Shown here one piece after another: positions 29,625 through 38,719 of a DNA stretch of 64,000 bases (its first letter is position 1; each line of letters begins with the position of its first letter). This DNA comes from VXPW01 sp965115815 (GTDB taxonomy: Bacteria > Pseudomonadota > Alphaproteobacteria > TMED109), in contig OZ220465.1 of NCBI GenBank assembly GCA_965115815.1, positions 1,984,001 to 2,048,000 of the forward strand, written 5' to 3'. Both the position numbers and the translations under genes were made by a program. The notes beneath the pieces are model-generated. The model searched no databases and was not told where the DNA came from. It worked only from the letters and a program-made list of their open reading frames with translations.

Positions 29625-30441
29625 CCAAGCAAGAGCAGCGGCGTTCACGTCGCTGACGTGTGCAGCACTGCTGCTGGCAGCATGCGGAAAGCCCCAGCCG
29701 GCGCGCGTGCAGATCCCCGCGCCGCCGACAAGCGCCACGGCTACCCAATCCGTTGGTGGCGGAGTCTACAAGATCGGCAATCCCTATACCGTGGCAGGGC
29801 GCACGTACACACCACGCCTCCAGCCCGGCTATCGCGCCGAGGGCTTGGCTTCCTGGTACGGGCCGAAATTCCACGGCAAGCCAACGGCCAACGGCGAGAT
29901 CTTCGATCAGTATGCGGTCACTGCAGCCCACAAGACATTGCCTCTGCCGAGCAAGGTGCGGGTTACGAATCTCGCCAACGGCCGGCAACTGGTGGTTCGG
30001 GTCAACGACCGCGGACCGTTCGTGGAAGACCGGATCATTGACCTTTCTCGGAGATCTGCCCAGCTCCTCGGAATCGAAAAGCCGGGGGTAGCCCCCGTAC
30101 GGCTGGAATTGGTGGACAGCGGCCCCCATCTGCTGGCCGCACCCCGATCAAGGGAACCGCAGCTGCCGTCGCCGGAATCTGGTCGAACCAGAGCCGTACT
30201 ACCGGTTTCGGCGAGCGGTACCGTATTCGTGCAGATGGGTGCCTTCCGGCTCCCCGACAACGCCTACCGTTTCGCGAGGCGAATCGCCCGATTCGGCGCC
30301 CCCAAGGTCCAAGTGAGTGATGACCGGCAGTGGCACAGGGTACGGTTCGGACCGTTCGCATCGACCTCGGCAGCCGACGATCTCATCGAACAACTGGAGC
30401 GGGCCGGATACGTGCCGCGGATCGTGAAGAAATCCGACTGA
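29614..30441 (+). CDS. rlpA: Septal ring lytic transglycosylase RlpA lipoprotein with SPOR domain
   Basis: 275 residues. The lipobox is LLLAACGKP. The double-psi beta-barrel contains GLASWYGPKFHGKPTANGEI and VRVNDRGPFVEDRIIDLSRR with the catalytic H and D. A C-terminal SPOR domain (VFVQMGAFRLPDNAYRFARR to ERAGYVPRIV) binds denuded septal glycans. It overlaps mltB by 11 bases. The last 80 or so bases are repeated in tandem directly after the stop. Confidence 0.9.
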   Translation: MGSDQARAAAFTSLTCAALLLAACGKPQPARVQIPAPPTSATATQSVGGGVYKIGNPYTVAGRTYTPRLQPGYRAEGLASWYGPKFHGKPTANGEIFDQYAVTAAHKTLPLPSKVRVTNLANGRQLVVRVNDRGPFVEDRIIDLSRRSAQLLGIEKPGVAPVRLELVDSGPHLLAAPRSREPQLPSPESGRTRAVLPVSASGTVFVQMGAFRLPDNAYRFARRIARFGAPKVQVSDDRQWHRVRFGPFASTSAADDLIEQLERAGYVPRIVKKSD

Positions 30442-30580
30442 TCGTCGCCACCTCGGGGACACGGTTCGGACCGTTCGCATCGACCTCGGCAGCCGACGAT
30501 CTCATCGAACAACTGGAGCGGGCCGGATACGTGCCGCGGATCGTAGCGATCCGACTAATCGTCGCCACGTCGGATGAAAC
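30342..30580 (+). repeat. 119 bp tandem duplication of the rlpA 3' end
   Basis: The sequence starting ACGGTTCGGACCGTTCGC at 30342 recurs at 30461 with a period of 119 bases, including the codons for ERAGYVPRIV. The second unit lies beyond the stop codon and is untranslated. The two units are nearly identical until about 30540, pointing to a recent event. Confidence 0.9.
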
Positions 30581-30899
30581 GGCGCGTTCCGTCGACGGAT
30601 GAGTGCAGCACAAATCCCTGTTTTCCCGGACGGTGTTGCTGACCCGTCGGCGTTGGCTCCTCGGTTCCCAATATTTTCCATAATCTTCCTTATGCGCACA
30701 ATTGGCGAGAGCCGCACGCTTCGGGGCAGTTCGCACCACGCTCCCGATGGCCTCCCTGCTCTCCGGCCCGTCGTGATTTCCGGCCTTGCGGCTGACTTGA
30801 CGGAAAGCCGTCGACGACGGTGCACGGCTCGTCTCGCGAATCTCTACCCGGGCTGTTGGCTCCGACGTCTTGCATGTCGCTCCGTGCCCGGTACAGCGC

Positions 30900-31376
30900 T
30901 ACCGCCGGAACGGCCCCCTCCGCGCACTTGAGGCCCGATGCTGCGACTTGCCGATCTCGACCCAATCGCCATACCGACCGTTGCCATTGGATCCCCCGCA
31001 GTCGGCCGTGATCCGCCGGGCCCGGGCAACCGTCCCTGCCCCATGCGACACGGCAACCGGCGACGGACGCCTTCCACGGCGAACACCGCCGATTTCCAAC
31101 GGATGCCGACACGCACTCATCCGAGGTATGGACCCCATCGTACACCCCGTACGGGGCAGCCTTGCTCCATTCCTTGTCCGGGAAGTGTCTTGGATCCGAA
31201 TCTCGTCGAGCTCTCCCTTTGGGCACCAGGAGCGACCGCCGTTCCTGAAGTTTCCCACCCGCTCCTTCTTCTTCGTGTCGACGGAGATCGCCGGCTGCCC
31301 GGCGGCGCGGAAGCCGAGCGCGTCGGCGAACTCGCCGGAAGCGCCGACCTATCGCGGTTCATTCCGTAGAGGCGGT
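30900..31376 (-). pseudogene. ISAzo13-family transposase fragment
   Basis: Minus-strand frames contain QPAISVDTKKKERVGNFRNG and CPKGELDEIRIQD, then in another frame YGVYDGVHTSD, and later ITADCGGSNGN, all characteristic of ISAzo13 transposases. At least two frameshifts separate them, and both ends are missing. The upstream end at 31376 abuts the IS3 insertion (target duplication GGTC). Confidence 0.7.
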
Positions 31377-31957
31377 GGTCTTGCCCCCATCGACGGGTCC
31401 AGTGCGAAGGTTCGTGCATGGGCGGCTTCTCCGCCAAGCTGGCCGGCCGGCCAGCTTGGCGTGATCGTTTCCAGAGCTGAGGATCTGTATCCCAAGCTGC
31501 TGTGCGGGCGCACGGCGTGGTCGTGGCGGCGCCGGGATTCGATGAGAATCCGGGCTTCCTACAGGGTGTGGAAGATCTCTCCGTTCCGGAGCTCGTCCCG
31601 CAGCCGTGCGTGGAAGCTTTCGATGGATCCGTTCTCCCAAGGCGATCCCGGCCGGAGGAAGGCCGTGCGGGCGCCGACCGCAGAGATCCATCGCCGCACG
31701 ACCACGACGATCCCACGCTGCTAATCCAGCGGTGATCGGCGAGACTTTTTCGATCTGCGTCGCGCTGCAATCGTGCTGCCAAGGCTCCATTAGACCCGCT
31801 CGGCGCGAAAAATTGCGATCAAGGGGCGATCTGTGGTGATGCAAGCCCCAACGCACTCGGATTTCGCGTCTCGGAATCAGCGTGGGATCGCCGTAGGCCG
31901 GCCGGGTTGGGTGGCCCGGCTTGGATACTTGCGGTTTCGGTCGGGGTGTGGGCGCAG

Positions 31958-32866
31958 TCAGCCGGGTCTTGTGACGGCGTGCAGGACCTGCTTGCGCTTG
32001 TCGGCATAGTGGTGGCGGGCGTCGGCGAAGCTGTGGAAGGGCTGGGGCAGCTTCCGCTGGTTGTGGATGATGACGGCAATGGCAAGGGTGTTGATGATCG
32101 CGTTGTTTGCGGGTGCGTTGCGGGCCCGGAGCATGGAGTCGTCTTCGCGGAAGGTGGTATCGCGGATGTGGTGATGGCTTTCGACCACCCAGTGACCGCG
32201 GTTCCATGTGAGTAGCTGTTGCGGCGAGGCGCGGTCGGCCGCGACCGAAGTCATGCCGTAGGCGTGTTCCATGGTCCGTTTTCCGGATTTCTTGAATTCG
32301 ACGCGCCGGGTGACACGGAAGATCTGTTTGACGTGGGGATCGTGGATCATCTTCGCGGGCGGAGTGAAGACTTCGATGCTGCGTTGCTCGATGCGGCCGT
32401 GCTCGAGCGTGGGCTTTTCGCTGTAGCGTCCCGTGCTTGTGGTCTCCCAGTTGATGCTCTCGAACGTCTCGAAGGTCTTGGGAGCGTTGCCCTTGACCGT
32501 CATCATCCAGTCGGCGCCATGGGTCTCGACAATCAGCCGTGCCGTCTCGCGGGTGGTGTGGAGCGCGTCGAGCGTGAGTAGACGGCCGGCCACCGGCGCG
32601 GTCTCGAGCGCGGCGTGGACGGCGGCGATCTCCCCGCCTTCGTCAGGATCGTTGAGGATCGAGACCGGCATGCCGGTCCCGTGCTCGATCAGCGAGACCG
32701 TCTCGTACTGATCCTCGCCGGTGCGGTTGGCGCCGCGAATGCGCTTGCCGTCGACCGCGATCGCGTGGCCGACCCGCAGGCGCGGCTGTGCCCAGCGCCG
32801 CAGAGCTTCCTCGATCCACGCCGGGTCGGTGTTCTGCAGCACCCGGTGCACGGTCGATTTGGACAC
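31958..32866 (-). CDS. ISAs1-family transposase, DDE catalytic part
   Basis: 302 residues from GTG 32866 (VSKSTVHRVLQNTDPAWIEE). Catalytic elements read GHAIAVDGKRIRGANR (first D), LLTLDALHTTRETARLIVE (second D region), DWMMTVKGN and NRGHWVVESHHHIRDTTFRE, which carries the ISAs1 C-terminal E motif. The frame is continuous with the upstream gene apart from one TAG. An AGGA sequence overlapping that stop precedes the GTG by about 5 bases, so reinitiation is plausible. The residues look conserved, so this copy may be active. Confidence 0.88.
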   Translation of the reverse strand: MSKSTVHRVLQNTDPAWIEEALRRWAQPRLRVGHAIAVDGKRIRGANRTGEDQYETVSLIEHGTGMPVSILNDPDEGGEIAAVHAALETAPVAGRLLTLDALHTTRETARLIVETHGADWMMTVKGNAPKTFETFESINWETTSTGRYSEKPTLEHGRIEQRSIEVFTPPAKMIHDPHVKQIFRVTRRVEFKKSGKRTMEHAYGMTSVAADRASPQQLLTWNRGHWVVESHHHIRDTTFREDDSMLRARNAPANNAIINTLAIAVIIHNQRKLPQPFHSFADARHHYADKRKQVLHAVTRPG

Positions 32867-32888
32867 CGGTTCCTACCGGCCGGTGTCC
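32861..32888 (-). promoter_or_regulatory. Hairpin enclosing the amber stop between DUF4338 and ISAs1 frames
   Basis: GGACACCGG and CCGGTGTCC form a perfect 9 bp inverted repeat around a 10-base loop that contains the TAG stop and AGGA. The downstream GTG start lies in the 3' arm. A second copy of the element keeps a 7 bp version at 53131-53154. It could control reinitiation or stop-codon readthrough. Confidence 0.6.
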
Positions 32889-33772
32889 GGGTTCTTCCAC
32901 GCACCGATCTGCGCCAGATCCTTCTGCGTCATCGCCTTCGCGTAGCGTGCCGCCGCCACCGCGCCGTGCCGATTCGCCAGCCGCGCCAGCAAGATCACGC
33001 ATAGCACCGAGGCGATGCCGTGCTTGCGCCCCTGCGCACGCCGGAAGTCGGAAAGCGCCGCAAAATGCTGGTACATTGAGCGCAACTCCCGCGCCGGCCG
33101 GCCGCTCTGCGTCGCCCGCAACTCCCACGCCGCAGGAAGCGGCGCACGATCCCGCAACCGACGACAGGCGTCGCGACGCAGCGGAACCACGTACAGATCC
33201 TTCGCCTCCCCGTGCGGATCCGTATAGCGCCCGTTGGCGCGCGCATAGCCCTTGCTCCTGCCCACGTACTTCCAGTTCGCCGCCTTGTACAAGGTGCCGC
33301 GGAACTTCGTCGGTGAGACAAACGACTCCGCCACCAGCAACGGATTGCCGTACGCAGCTTTCCAGTCGTCGCTGAGACGCCGCTGCATCCGCGACAACGC
33401 AAACGAGGCAAGACCCCGAAACGCCCGGCGACCTCCCAGAATCACAAATCTCGTGTTGTTTCCGATCAGGTGCAGCCGCTCAAACTGTTCTTTGCGGTGC
33501 CAACCCATCCAACGGTCCCGCGGCGCACAGCGGAAGGCGCCCGTCTGCCAGCCCGCAGCGCCAATCCACCGCCCGCGCCACGTGAACACGTAGCGCAGAC
33601 CTCGACCCGCAAACTGCTTGAAACCAAGATAGTGATGACGGTCCACCACACGGTTCCAGCGACACACCTCATCCGGCCGCGCCAAGCGCACCACCACATC
33701 CCGGAGTGCAAAACCCTCCGGAGTCGTCTCGAAAAAATCCGCGGCGCGTTCCATGACCACCACGGATACCAC
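32873..33772 (-). CDS. DUF4338 (DruA-like) protein fused to the ISAs1 N-terminal domain
   Basis: 299 residues. The DUF4338 part reads VVDRHHYLGFKQFAGRGLRY, WIGAAGWQTGAFRCAPRDRW, LHLIGNNTRFVILGG and ESFVSPTKFRGTLYKAANWK. DUF4338 is the domain of the DruA protein of Druantia defence systems but is also found in transposons. The C-terminal 80 residues (FAALSDFRRAQGRKHGIASV, LLARLANRHG) are the N-terminal domain of ISAs1 transposases, so the transposase is split across the TAG. The start at 33772 may have in-frame alternatives (33754). Confidence 0.82.
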   Translation of the reverse strand: MVSVVVMERAADFFETTPEGFALRDVVVRLARPDEVCRWNRVVDRHHYLGFKQFAGRGLRYVFTWRGRWIGAAGWQTGAFRCAPRDRWMGWHRKEQFERLHLIGNNTRFVILGGRRAFRGLASFALSRMQRRLSDDWKAAYGNPLLVAESFVSPTKFRGTLYKAANWKYVGRSKGYARANGRYTDPHGEAKDLYVVPLRRDACRRLRDRAPLPAAWELRATQSGRPARELRSMYQHFAALSDFRRAQGRKHGIASVLCVILLARLANRHGAVAAARYAKAMTQKDLAQIGAWKNPDTGR

Positions 33773-34705
33773 GCCGCTTCACAAAAAGCCAGCACCAATA
33801 CGAATCCTCCGGAACCTGCGGAACCCAACCTTCCAACAAACCTAGCATGGGATGGCCGTGCCGCACGACCTTGGCGACGAACTCCGGACCGTGGTCGGAA
33901 CGGATGGGGCCCGGCACGCCCCGCAGGAGGAACCGATCGCTCGGCACGTCGACGACATCGCTCGAAGAGAGCTTGCGCCGGACCTGGATGGCCAGGCTCT
34001 CGCGGCGGAACCCGTCCCGCACGTCGAGCCTGCGGAAGGCCCGGCCGTCCCGGGTCCGGTGAGGCACGAAGTCGTACGACCGGACGTGGTTTACCCGCTC
34101 GGCACGGAGCCGGACACAGGAACCGTCGTCGAGCCACAGCCGACTCCGTTTCCGGGGTTTGGCAGGCACCTTCCGCCCCTCGCGCCGCCACCGGCGCTCG
34201 ATCCTCGGGTCGCGGACCCACCAGCCGGCGTCGCGCAGCCGGGCCGCGATGCGGCGGTAGCCGTAGCGGACCTGCGGGCGAGCCAGCCCGATCCGGTCCG
34301 CAACCCGGTGCTTCTCGTCGGCACGGGGGTGCGGATCCCGGCGCTGGGTCGAGCGATGCTGTCCCAGCACCCGGCAGGCACGCTGTTCCGAGATCTCGAG
34401 CCGACCACGGACAGGATCGATCCATGGGCGACAACGCGAGGGGCTCGAAAGGTTCCCCGGGCAGCCTCTTGGAGAAGCTGCGGGTCCCACGCCAGGTCGG
34501 AAACGGACCGGCGCAGTTGCTCGTTCTCTTTCTCCGGATCCTTCCAGCGGCGCAACGGGTCGCCGTTCCTCCCGGCATACTCCTTGCGCCACCGGGAGAA
34601 GGGACGATCTGTTCCGGCTTGTGGCGCGTTCTGGCCATGGCCGGCCCTCCTCATTCTGAACCTTGGGGTGGACCAGTTTCAGGGGGGCAGGTCAGCGGCG
34701 CGCCG

Positions 34706-35320
34706 TCAGCCGAACAGGCATTTGAGCCAATCCGCAAAGGATTGACAAAGTTGGCCATCGGTATTGAACGTTCCCTCGCGGATCGCCGCACCCATCAAGG
34801 GACGTTCGCGCGTTGCGAGCCATGCACGGATTTCGGCCTTGGAACGGTTGGTGAAGAGAGCCCTGTCCGGCACCTTTCCGATGTAGTCCCGCGCCAACGG
34901 CCATACCGCGTCGTCATCCGGGACCATCGTTGCGACAAAGTCCTCCAACGCGCCGGCCGCATGATTGTCCGGCATAAGCCAAATGCCGACATGCGGGGTT
35001 TCACCCAACCCTTCAATGACCGTTCCGCCAGAGAGTGGACGTGCCGGAAGTTCGATTGCCCGAAGCCGGAGCTTGCCGGCAATTCTATTCCAGCGTTCGG
35101 CCAGGCAGTCGTCGGCATCGAGGACAAACCCGACTGCAATACGGCCCGCTTTTGCAATCTCTACATCGACTGAATCGATCAACGCATCGACGCCGCCCTT
35201 CTGGACGATGTCGAAGCGCAAAGTCGGTAAGCGTCGCCTTCGCAAGTGACCGACAACATGGAGGTCGTCGCTCCCCTCGACGATCAGGACCCCGGGTTGC
35301 AGCTCGTCCCGACCCTCCAC
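34706..35320 (-). CDS. DUF3226 TOPRIM-like protein, candidate defence effector
   Basis: 204 residues from GTG 35320. TOPRIM-like features: GVLIVEGSDDLHVVGHL near the start (glutamate of the fold), GFVLDADD around residue 66, and IWLMPDNHAAGALEDFVATM. It is encoded 4 bases after the AAA ATPase stop, so the two are probably co-translated. In OLD-like and PARIS-like systems an ABC-type ATPase works with a TOPRIM or related nuclease, so a phage-defence role is inferred from architecture. The IS3 element ends 16 bases beyond the stop. Confidence 0.75.
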   Translation of the reverse strand: MEGRDELQPGVLIVEGSDDLHVVGHLRRRRLPTLRFDIVQKGGVDALIDSVDVEIAKAGRIAVGFVLDADDCLAERWNRIAGKLRLRAIELPARPLSGGTVIEGLGETPHVGIWLMPDNHAAGALEDFVATMVPDDDAVWPLARDYIGKVPDRALFTNRSKAEIRAWLATRERPLMGAAIREGTFNTDGQLCQSFADWLKCLFG

Positions 35321-35324
35321 GGGA

Positions 35325-36473
35325 CTACCGAACCTCTATGCGTTGTTCGGATGCGACCCGAAGCTGATCTTCCGAATAATCCATCGTGCGAACCCGGCCG
35401 CCGTCACGGTCGAGCCGAAGCAACAACCCGTCCTCTTCTGGTGTCTCATTCATCGCTTTCGAGAAACCGGCGATACAATCCCAACCATGAGTGGTGGCAA
35501 TCACCTGAACATCGTTGGCTTTCGCCATCCTTAGTACCGTGCGCCAGAAATCTTGCTCGATAGACCAGTGCAGGCCGTTCTCGACTTCGTCTATCAGCAG
35601 AAAGCCGCCAGCGCTTTTTGCCAATGCCAAAGCGACACCAAATAAACGCCATGCCCCGTCTCCACAACTTTTCAGGGGTACTGGCTTATCGTAACCCTTG
35701 AGCTTTGCCAGAGCTTGCCGACCTCTTCCAGTATCGGGTCCGTATCGCCGATATTTTCGGCCTCCTCCGACTACCGTGACACGATCCACCTGGTCCCCAA
35801 GAATGATTTTTAGTGCTTCAACCGCTTGGTCTTCGGCATCGGTAAGTGCCACTCGATCCCAAAATTCAGCCATATGGGTGCTACTCAATAGCCCGGGACC
35901 AAGTAACTCACACTTCAAATCCAAAGATCGATCCATCCGCTCTGAATCACGGGTAAATCCACGTATACTCCTTATGGTCAGGGGAGAAACAGCATCCAGA
36001 TGTTCAAAAACAATTGCAGAAGGAATAATTTTCTCGGATTTTCCGGCGCAAAATTTCAATATCTTGGCATCCTCCAATATCGATGCATCCGGGAAGGCAT
36101 CCTCATCCAGATTCACCAACTCGAGCGATAGGATATCTGATTTCGGGCCTATGCTTATTATAGGGGGATTTGCAAAATCTCGTCCATGAAACAAAGATAA
36201 CCAATCAGGAGCAAGCAGTACATCTCCGTCCTCGCCAATTGCCCTGGAAAATTCCTCTCTCCCATCCAGAATTTCCCAAAGTACGGAAATGTTGCCGCGG
36301 GCGGCGTACGCCCGTACAGCGTCGAGTACCGTTGTTTTTCCGGCCCCGTTCTTTCCGGTCAGCAAGGTCACGCGCGCGAGACGCGGGATTGACAGTTTTT
36401 CAATCCCACGGAATCCCTCGATATTTAGATCTGGCAAGTGCAAGCCGGAATGGTCTGGCCTCTTGGTCATCAT
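35325..36473 (-). CDS. AAA (ABC-type, OLD-like) ATPase, candidate defence sensor
   Basis: 382 residues. The N-terminus LNIEGFRGIEKLSIPRLARV leads to Walker A GKNGAGKT at residues 40-47, a D-loop region GDGAWRLFGVALALAKSAGG, and Walker B GFLLIDEVENGLHWSIEQDF. The terminal ATPase motif QVIATTHGWDCI is present. This is the AAA_15/AAA_21 type found in OLD, PARIS and related defence pairs. Base composition is lower in GC than its surroundings. It is flanked on both sides by decayed transposons, fitting an island gene. Confidence 0.82.
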   Translation of the reverse strand: MMTKRPDHSGLHLPDLNIEGFRGIEKLSIPRLARVTLLTGKNGAGKTTVLDAVRAYAARGNISVLWEILDGREEFSRAIGEDGDVLLAPDWLSLFHGRDFANPPIISIGPKSDILSLELVNLDEDAFPDASILEDAKILKFCAGKSEKIIPSAIVFEHLDAVSPLTIRSIRGFTRDSERMDRSLDLKCELLGPGLLSSTHMAEFWDRVALTDAEDQAVEALKIILGDQVDRVTVVGGGRKYRRYGPDTGRGRQALAKLKGYDKPVPLKSCGDGAWRLFGVALALAKSAGGFLLIDEVENGLHWSIEQDFWRTVLRMAKANDVQVIATTHGWDCIAGFSKAMNETPEEDGLLLRLDRDGGRVRTMDYSEDQLRVASEQRIEVR

Positions 36474-36546
36474 CGCGTTTCGTGCCCCTTTCCGCCTTGG
36501 ATGACAAATTACCCTGATGGGGCTGAATGTTCAGCCCAAGAATCTG

Positions 36547-37462
36547 TCAGGAAATAGGAGAATCGTTTGAAGGCTGGTGCAGATGGGCATATTTCCACTC
36601 CCCGTGGAAGGAAAGGCACCGGAAATCGAGGGCGGCCAACAATTGATCGGAGATCTTCACCCCCTTGGGGTAGTATTTCTCGTCCACTTCGCAGCGGACT
36701 CGGGGCCCGGTACGGATGGTGATGCCGATCAGATTGACGATCGTGGCGAGGATTCGCAGCGGGATGCCTGTCCCGTTCGGACTGAAAAACGAGAACAGAC
36801 GGTGTTCGATCTGGTTCCCGTTGGATCCCCCGCAGTGGGCCGTGATCGGCAGAAGCATGGGCTCGGGGAAATCCTTCCTGCCTCATGCGACGCCACCAGC
36901 GGCGGATGCTCCCCACGCCGGACTCCGCCGTGTCATTGCGGATGCCGATATTCACCCATCCGAGGTTGTGGATCACGTCGTACACCCCGTACAGGGGTGG
37001 CCTTGCCCGGTTCCATGTCCGCAGAGTCATGCACCCGAACCTCGTCGAGGCGCGGGACACTGGATATCCCTTCTCCTTCAGGACCCGGGCCAGATTCCGG
37101 CAACTCTTCGCTTCCCATTCCAGCGGCCGTTCCGGATCCCTTCGGGTCTCCGGCTCGATCCACTCCTGCAGGGCCGAATCCGGACCCGGATGTCGGGCAA
37201 TGTTCGGGTGGCGACCTCCTTTGGGCCGGCGAACCCGACCCGGATCCGGGAACGGAGTTTCGTTCTCCCCTTCCTGCCGGAATCGACTGATCGTGGAACG
37301 CGCCACGCCGGTCGGGTTCGCTACCTGTGCAATCCCGCCCCGGCCCAAGGCCCGGGCTTCGGCAGCAGCCAGCAAACGACGGGCCCGTTTCTCCGAGTGC
37401 GGAGACAGAGCCCCGAATCGATACCGAACGCTGCCGGTCCGGCGGGAATCCGAATCCTTCAT
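36547..37462 (-). pseudogene. ISAzo13-family transposase, internally deleted and frameshifted
   Basis: The N-terminal part ARRLLAAAEARALGRGGIAQ and TGVARSTISRFRQEGE leads to ARVLKEKGYPVS. Then a deletion removes the central catalytic block and the frame resumes at ARPPLYGVYDVIHNLGW. After a frameshift near 36855 the end continues as ITAHCGGSNGN and NQIEHRLFSFFSPN. The element is unrelated in position to the shorter ISAzo13 fragment near 31 kb and decayed independently. Confidence 0.8.
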
Positions 37463-37604
37463 TCGCTACCTGTAGCTGAATCCTTGGAGAAAATCAATCC
37501 TGAGAATGACCCGTGGGTCGAGGGGTTTCGAAGAGAATTTACCGTCCGTCCCTCTGTCCGCAGGAACGGGAGAACAAGAGTGCGAAGCACCGTCCTTTCC
37601 CTTA

Positions 37605-37787
37605 GAGCCTGTACGGAAACTATTGAGCGGTCCCGATTCTGGCCGCTCGTGCAAAGTATCGGCGTCGGAGAGACCGCTTCGAAAGCAATCTGACAGATGT
37701 GGAATGGGCTTGTCTGATCCCGATGTACTCTCCAGCCACATCGCAGATACCAGAATCGGGGCCGCTCCATAGTTTCCGCACAGGCTC
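37605..37787. mobile_element. MITE-C copy 2 (183 bp)
   Basis: Same orientation and nearly identical to copy 1. Ends GAGCCTGTACGGAAAC and inverted GAGCCTGTGCGGAAAC. It is flanked by TTA on both sides (37602-37604 and 37788-37790), a 3 bp TNA duplication. Confidence 0.92.
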
Positions 37788-37916
37788 TTAGATCACCTCG
37801 GAATCTGTTCGACTCTGCATTATGACCGGACTGGTACCGGGCCGGTCCTCGAACCAACCCGGTTTTGTGGATCTGGCAAACGTCTCATCCCTTGTGCTGC
37901 CGCAAGCGCTCAACCC

Positions 37917-38711
37917 CTCCCCTCAAACTGGCCCACCCTCAGGTTCAGGAGAGGAGGGCCAGCCATGGCAAGGAAGCGCTATCAGCCGGAACCGAGAGTC
38001 CGCCGGCTGCGGCCGGTGGAGGTGTGGCACGGCCCGGGCCTGTCGATGGCGGACGCGATCCGGCGGGTCGGGATCCGCGAGATCCGGTTCTCCCGGTGGC
38101 GCCAAGAGTATGCCGGGAGGATCGGCGATCCGTTCCGCTGTCTGAAGGAGAACGGCTGCGCCGGGGGCGGTCTCCGACTTGGCGCTGGACCCGCAGATGC
38201 TCCGGGGGGCCGACCGGGGAACCTTCCGAGCCCCTCGCGTCGTCGCCCCTGCATCGATTCTGTCCGTGCGCGGCTCGGGATGTCGGAACGGCGGGCCGGC
38301 CGGGTCTTGGGGTCGCACCGCTCGACCCCACGCCGGCCCCCGCACGGCCGCGCCGACGAGAAGCGCCTAGTCACGGACAGGACCAAGCGGGGTCGGCGCC
38401 GGCTCCGCGCCGAGCCGGCGATCCGGTCCGGTCGTACGATTTCGTGCCTCACCGGACCCGGGACGGCCGAGCCTTCTGCAGGCTCGATGTGCGGGGACGA
38501 GTGCGCCCGCGAGAGCTTGGTCATCCGGGTCCGGCCCAGCTCTCTTCGACCGATGGGATCGACGTGCGGACCGATCGGTTCCTTCTGCGCGGCGTCCCCG
38601 GCCCCGTTCGGTCCGACCCCGGCCCGGAGTTCGTGGCCGAAGCCGTGCGTCGATGGATCGCTGCGGTCGGCGCCCGCAAACGCCTTCCTCCAGCCGGAAT
38701 CCCCTTGGGAG
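37917..38711 (+). pseudogene. Second IS3-family (IS407-like) element, truncated by IS66
   Basis: The left end CTCAAACTGGCCCACCC matches the end of the IS3 element at 34689. The transposase starts at 37965 (MARKRYQPEP), keeps helix-turn-helix residues LSMADAIRRVGI and FSRWRQEYAGRIGDPFRCLK, then breaks into other frames (VRSYDFVPHRTRDGRAF, VRSDPGPEFVAEAVRRWIAA). It stops at 38711 where the IS66 end begins. Many differences from family consensus are Q to P and I to R, consistent with A to C and T to G changes. Confidence 0.8.
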
Positions 38712-38719
38712 GTAACTAC

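Larger units (their letters stand above)
31704..33859 (-). mobile_element. ISAs1-type element carrying DUF4338, copy 1 (about 2156 bp)
   Basis: The ends read ACGACGATCCCACGCT and, inverted, ACGGCCATCCCATGCT. They are flanked by GCCGCACGACC (31693-31703 and 33860-33870), a 10-11 bp duplication of the IS3 gene it entered. The element encodes a DUF4338/ISAs1 N-terminal protein and an ISAs1 DDE protein in the same frame. The 3' terminal 187 bases are bounded by a second, inverted copy of the end motif (31878-31890). Confidence 0.85.
31400..34654 (-). pseudogene. IS3-family transposase, interrupted and decayed
   Basis: orfA begins at 34654 (MARTRHKPEQIV), lacks the helix-turn-helix middle, and continues as FSRWRKEY and EKENEQLRRSVSDLAWD. 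orfB carries QVRYGYRRIAARLRDAGW, VRSYDFVPHRTRDGRAF and IRSDHGPEFVAKVVR. The ISAs1-type element interrupts it here. After one target copy it resumes at 31702 with RRWISAVGARTAF, RPGSPWENGSIESFHARLRD and HSSLGYR, including an in-frame TAG. Joining the two sides across one copy of GGTCGTGCGGC gives continuous protein. It has frameshifts and is not functional. Confidence 0.85.
31381..34689 (-). mobile_element. IS3-family (IS407-like) element interrupted by an ISAs1-type element
   Basis: Ends TGCCCCCATCGACGGGTCCA on the low-coordinate side and, inverted, TGCCCCCCTGAAACTGGTCC at 34689. It is flanked by GGTC on both sides (31377-31380 and 34690-34693), a 4 bp duplication typical of this group. Between them, 31704-33859 is a second element inserted in the transposase gene. 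Confidence 0.85.

Noticed and set aside
32873..33772. A Druantia defence system
   Set aside because: Only a DUF4338 domain is present and it is inside an ISAs1 element with target duplications; the other Druantia components, including the large helicase DruE, are absent.
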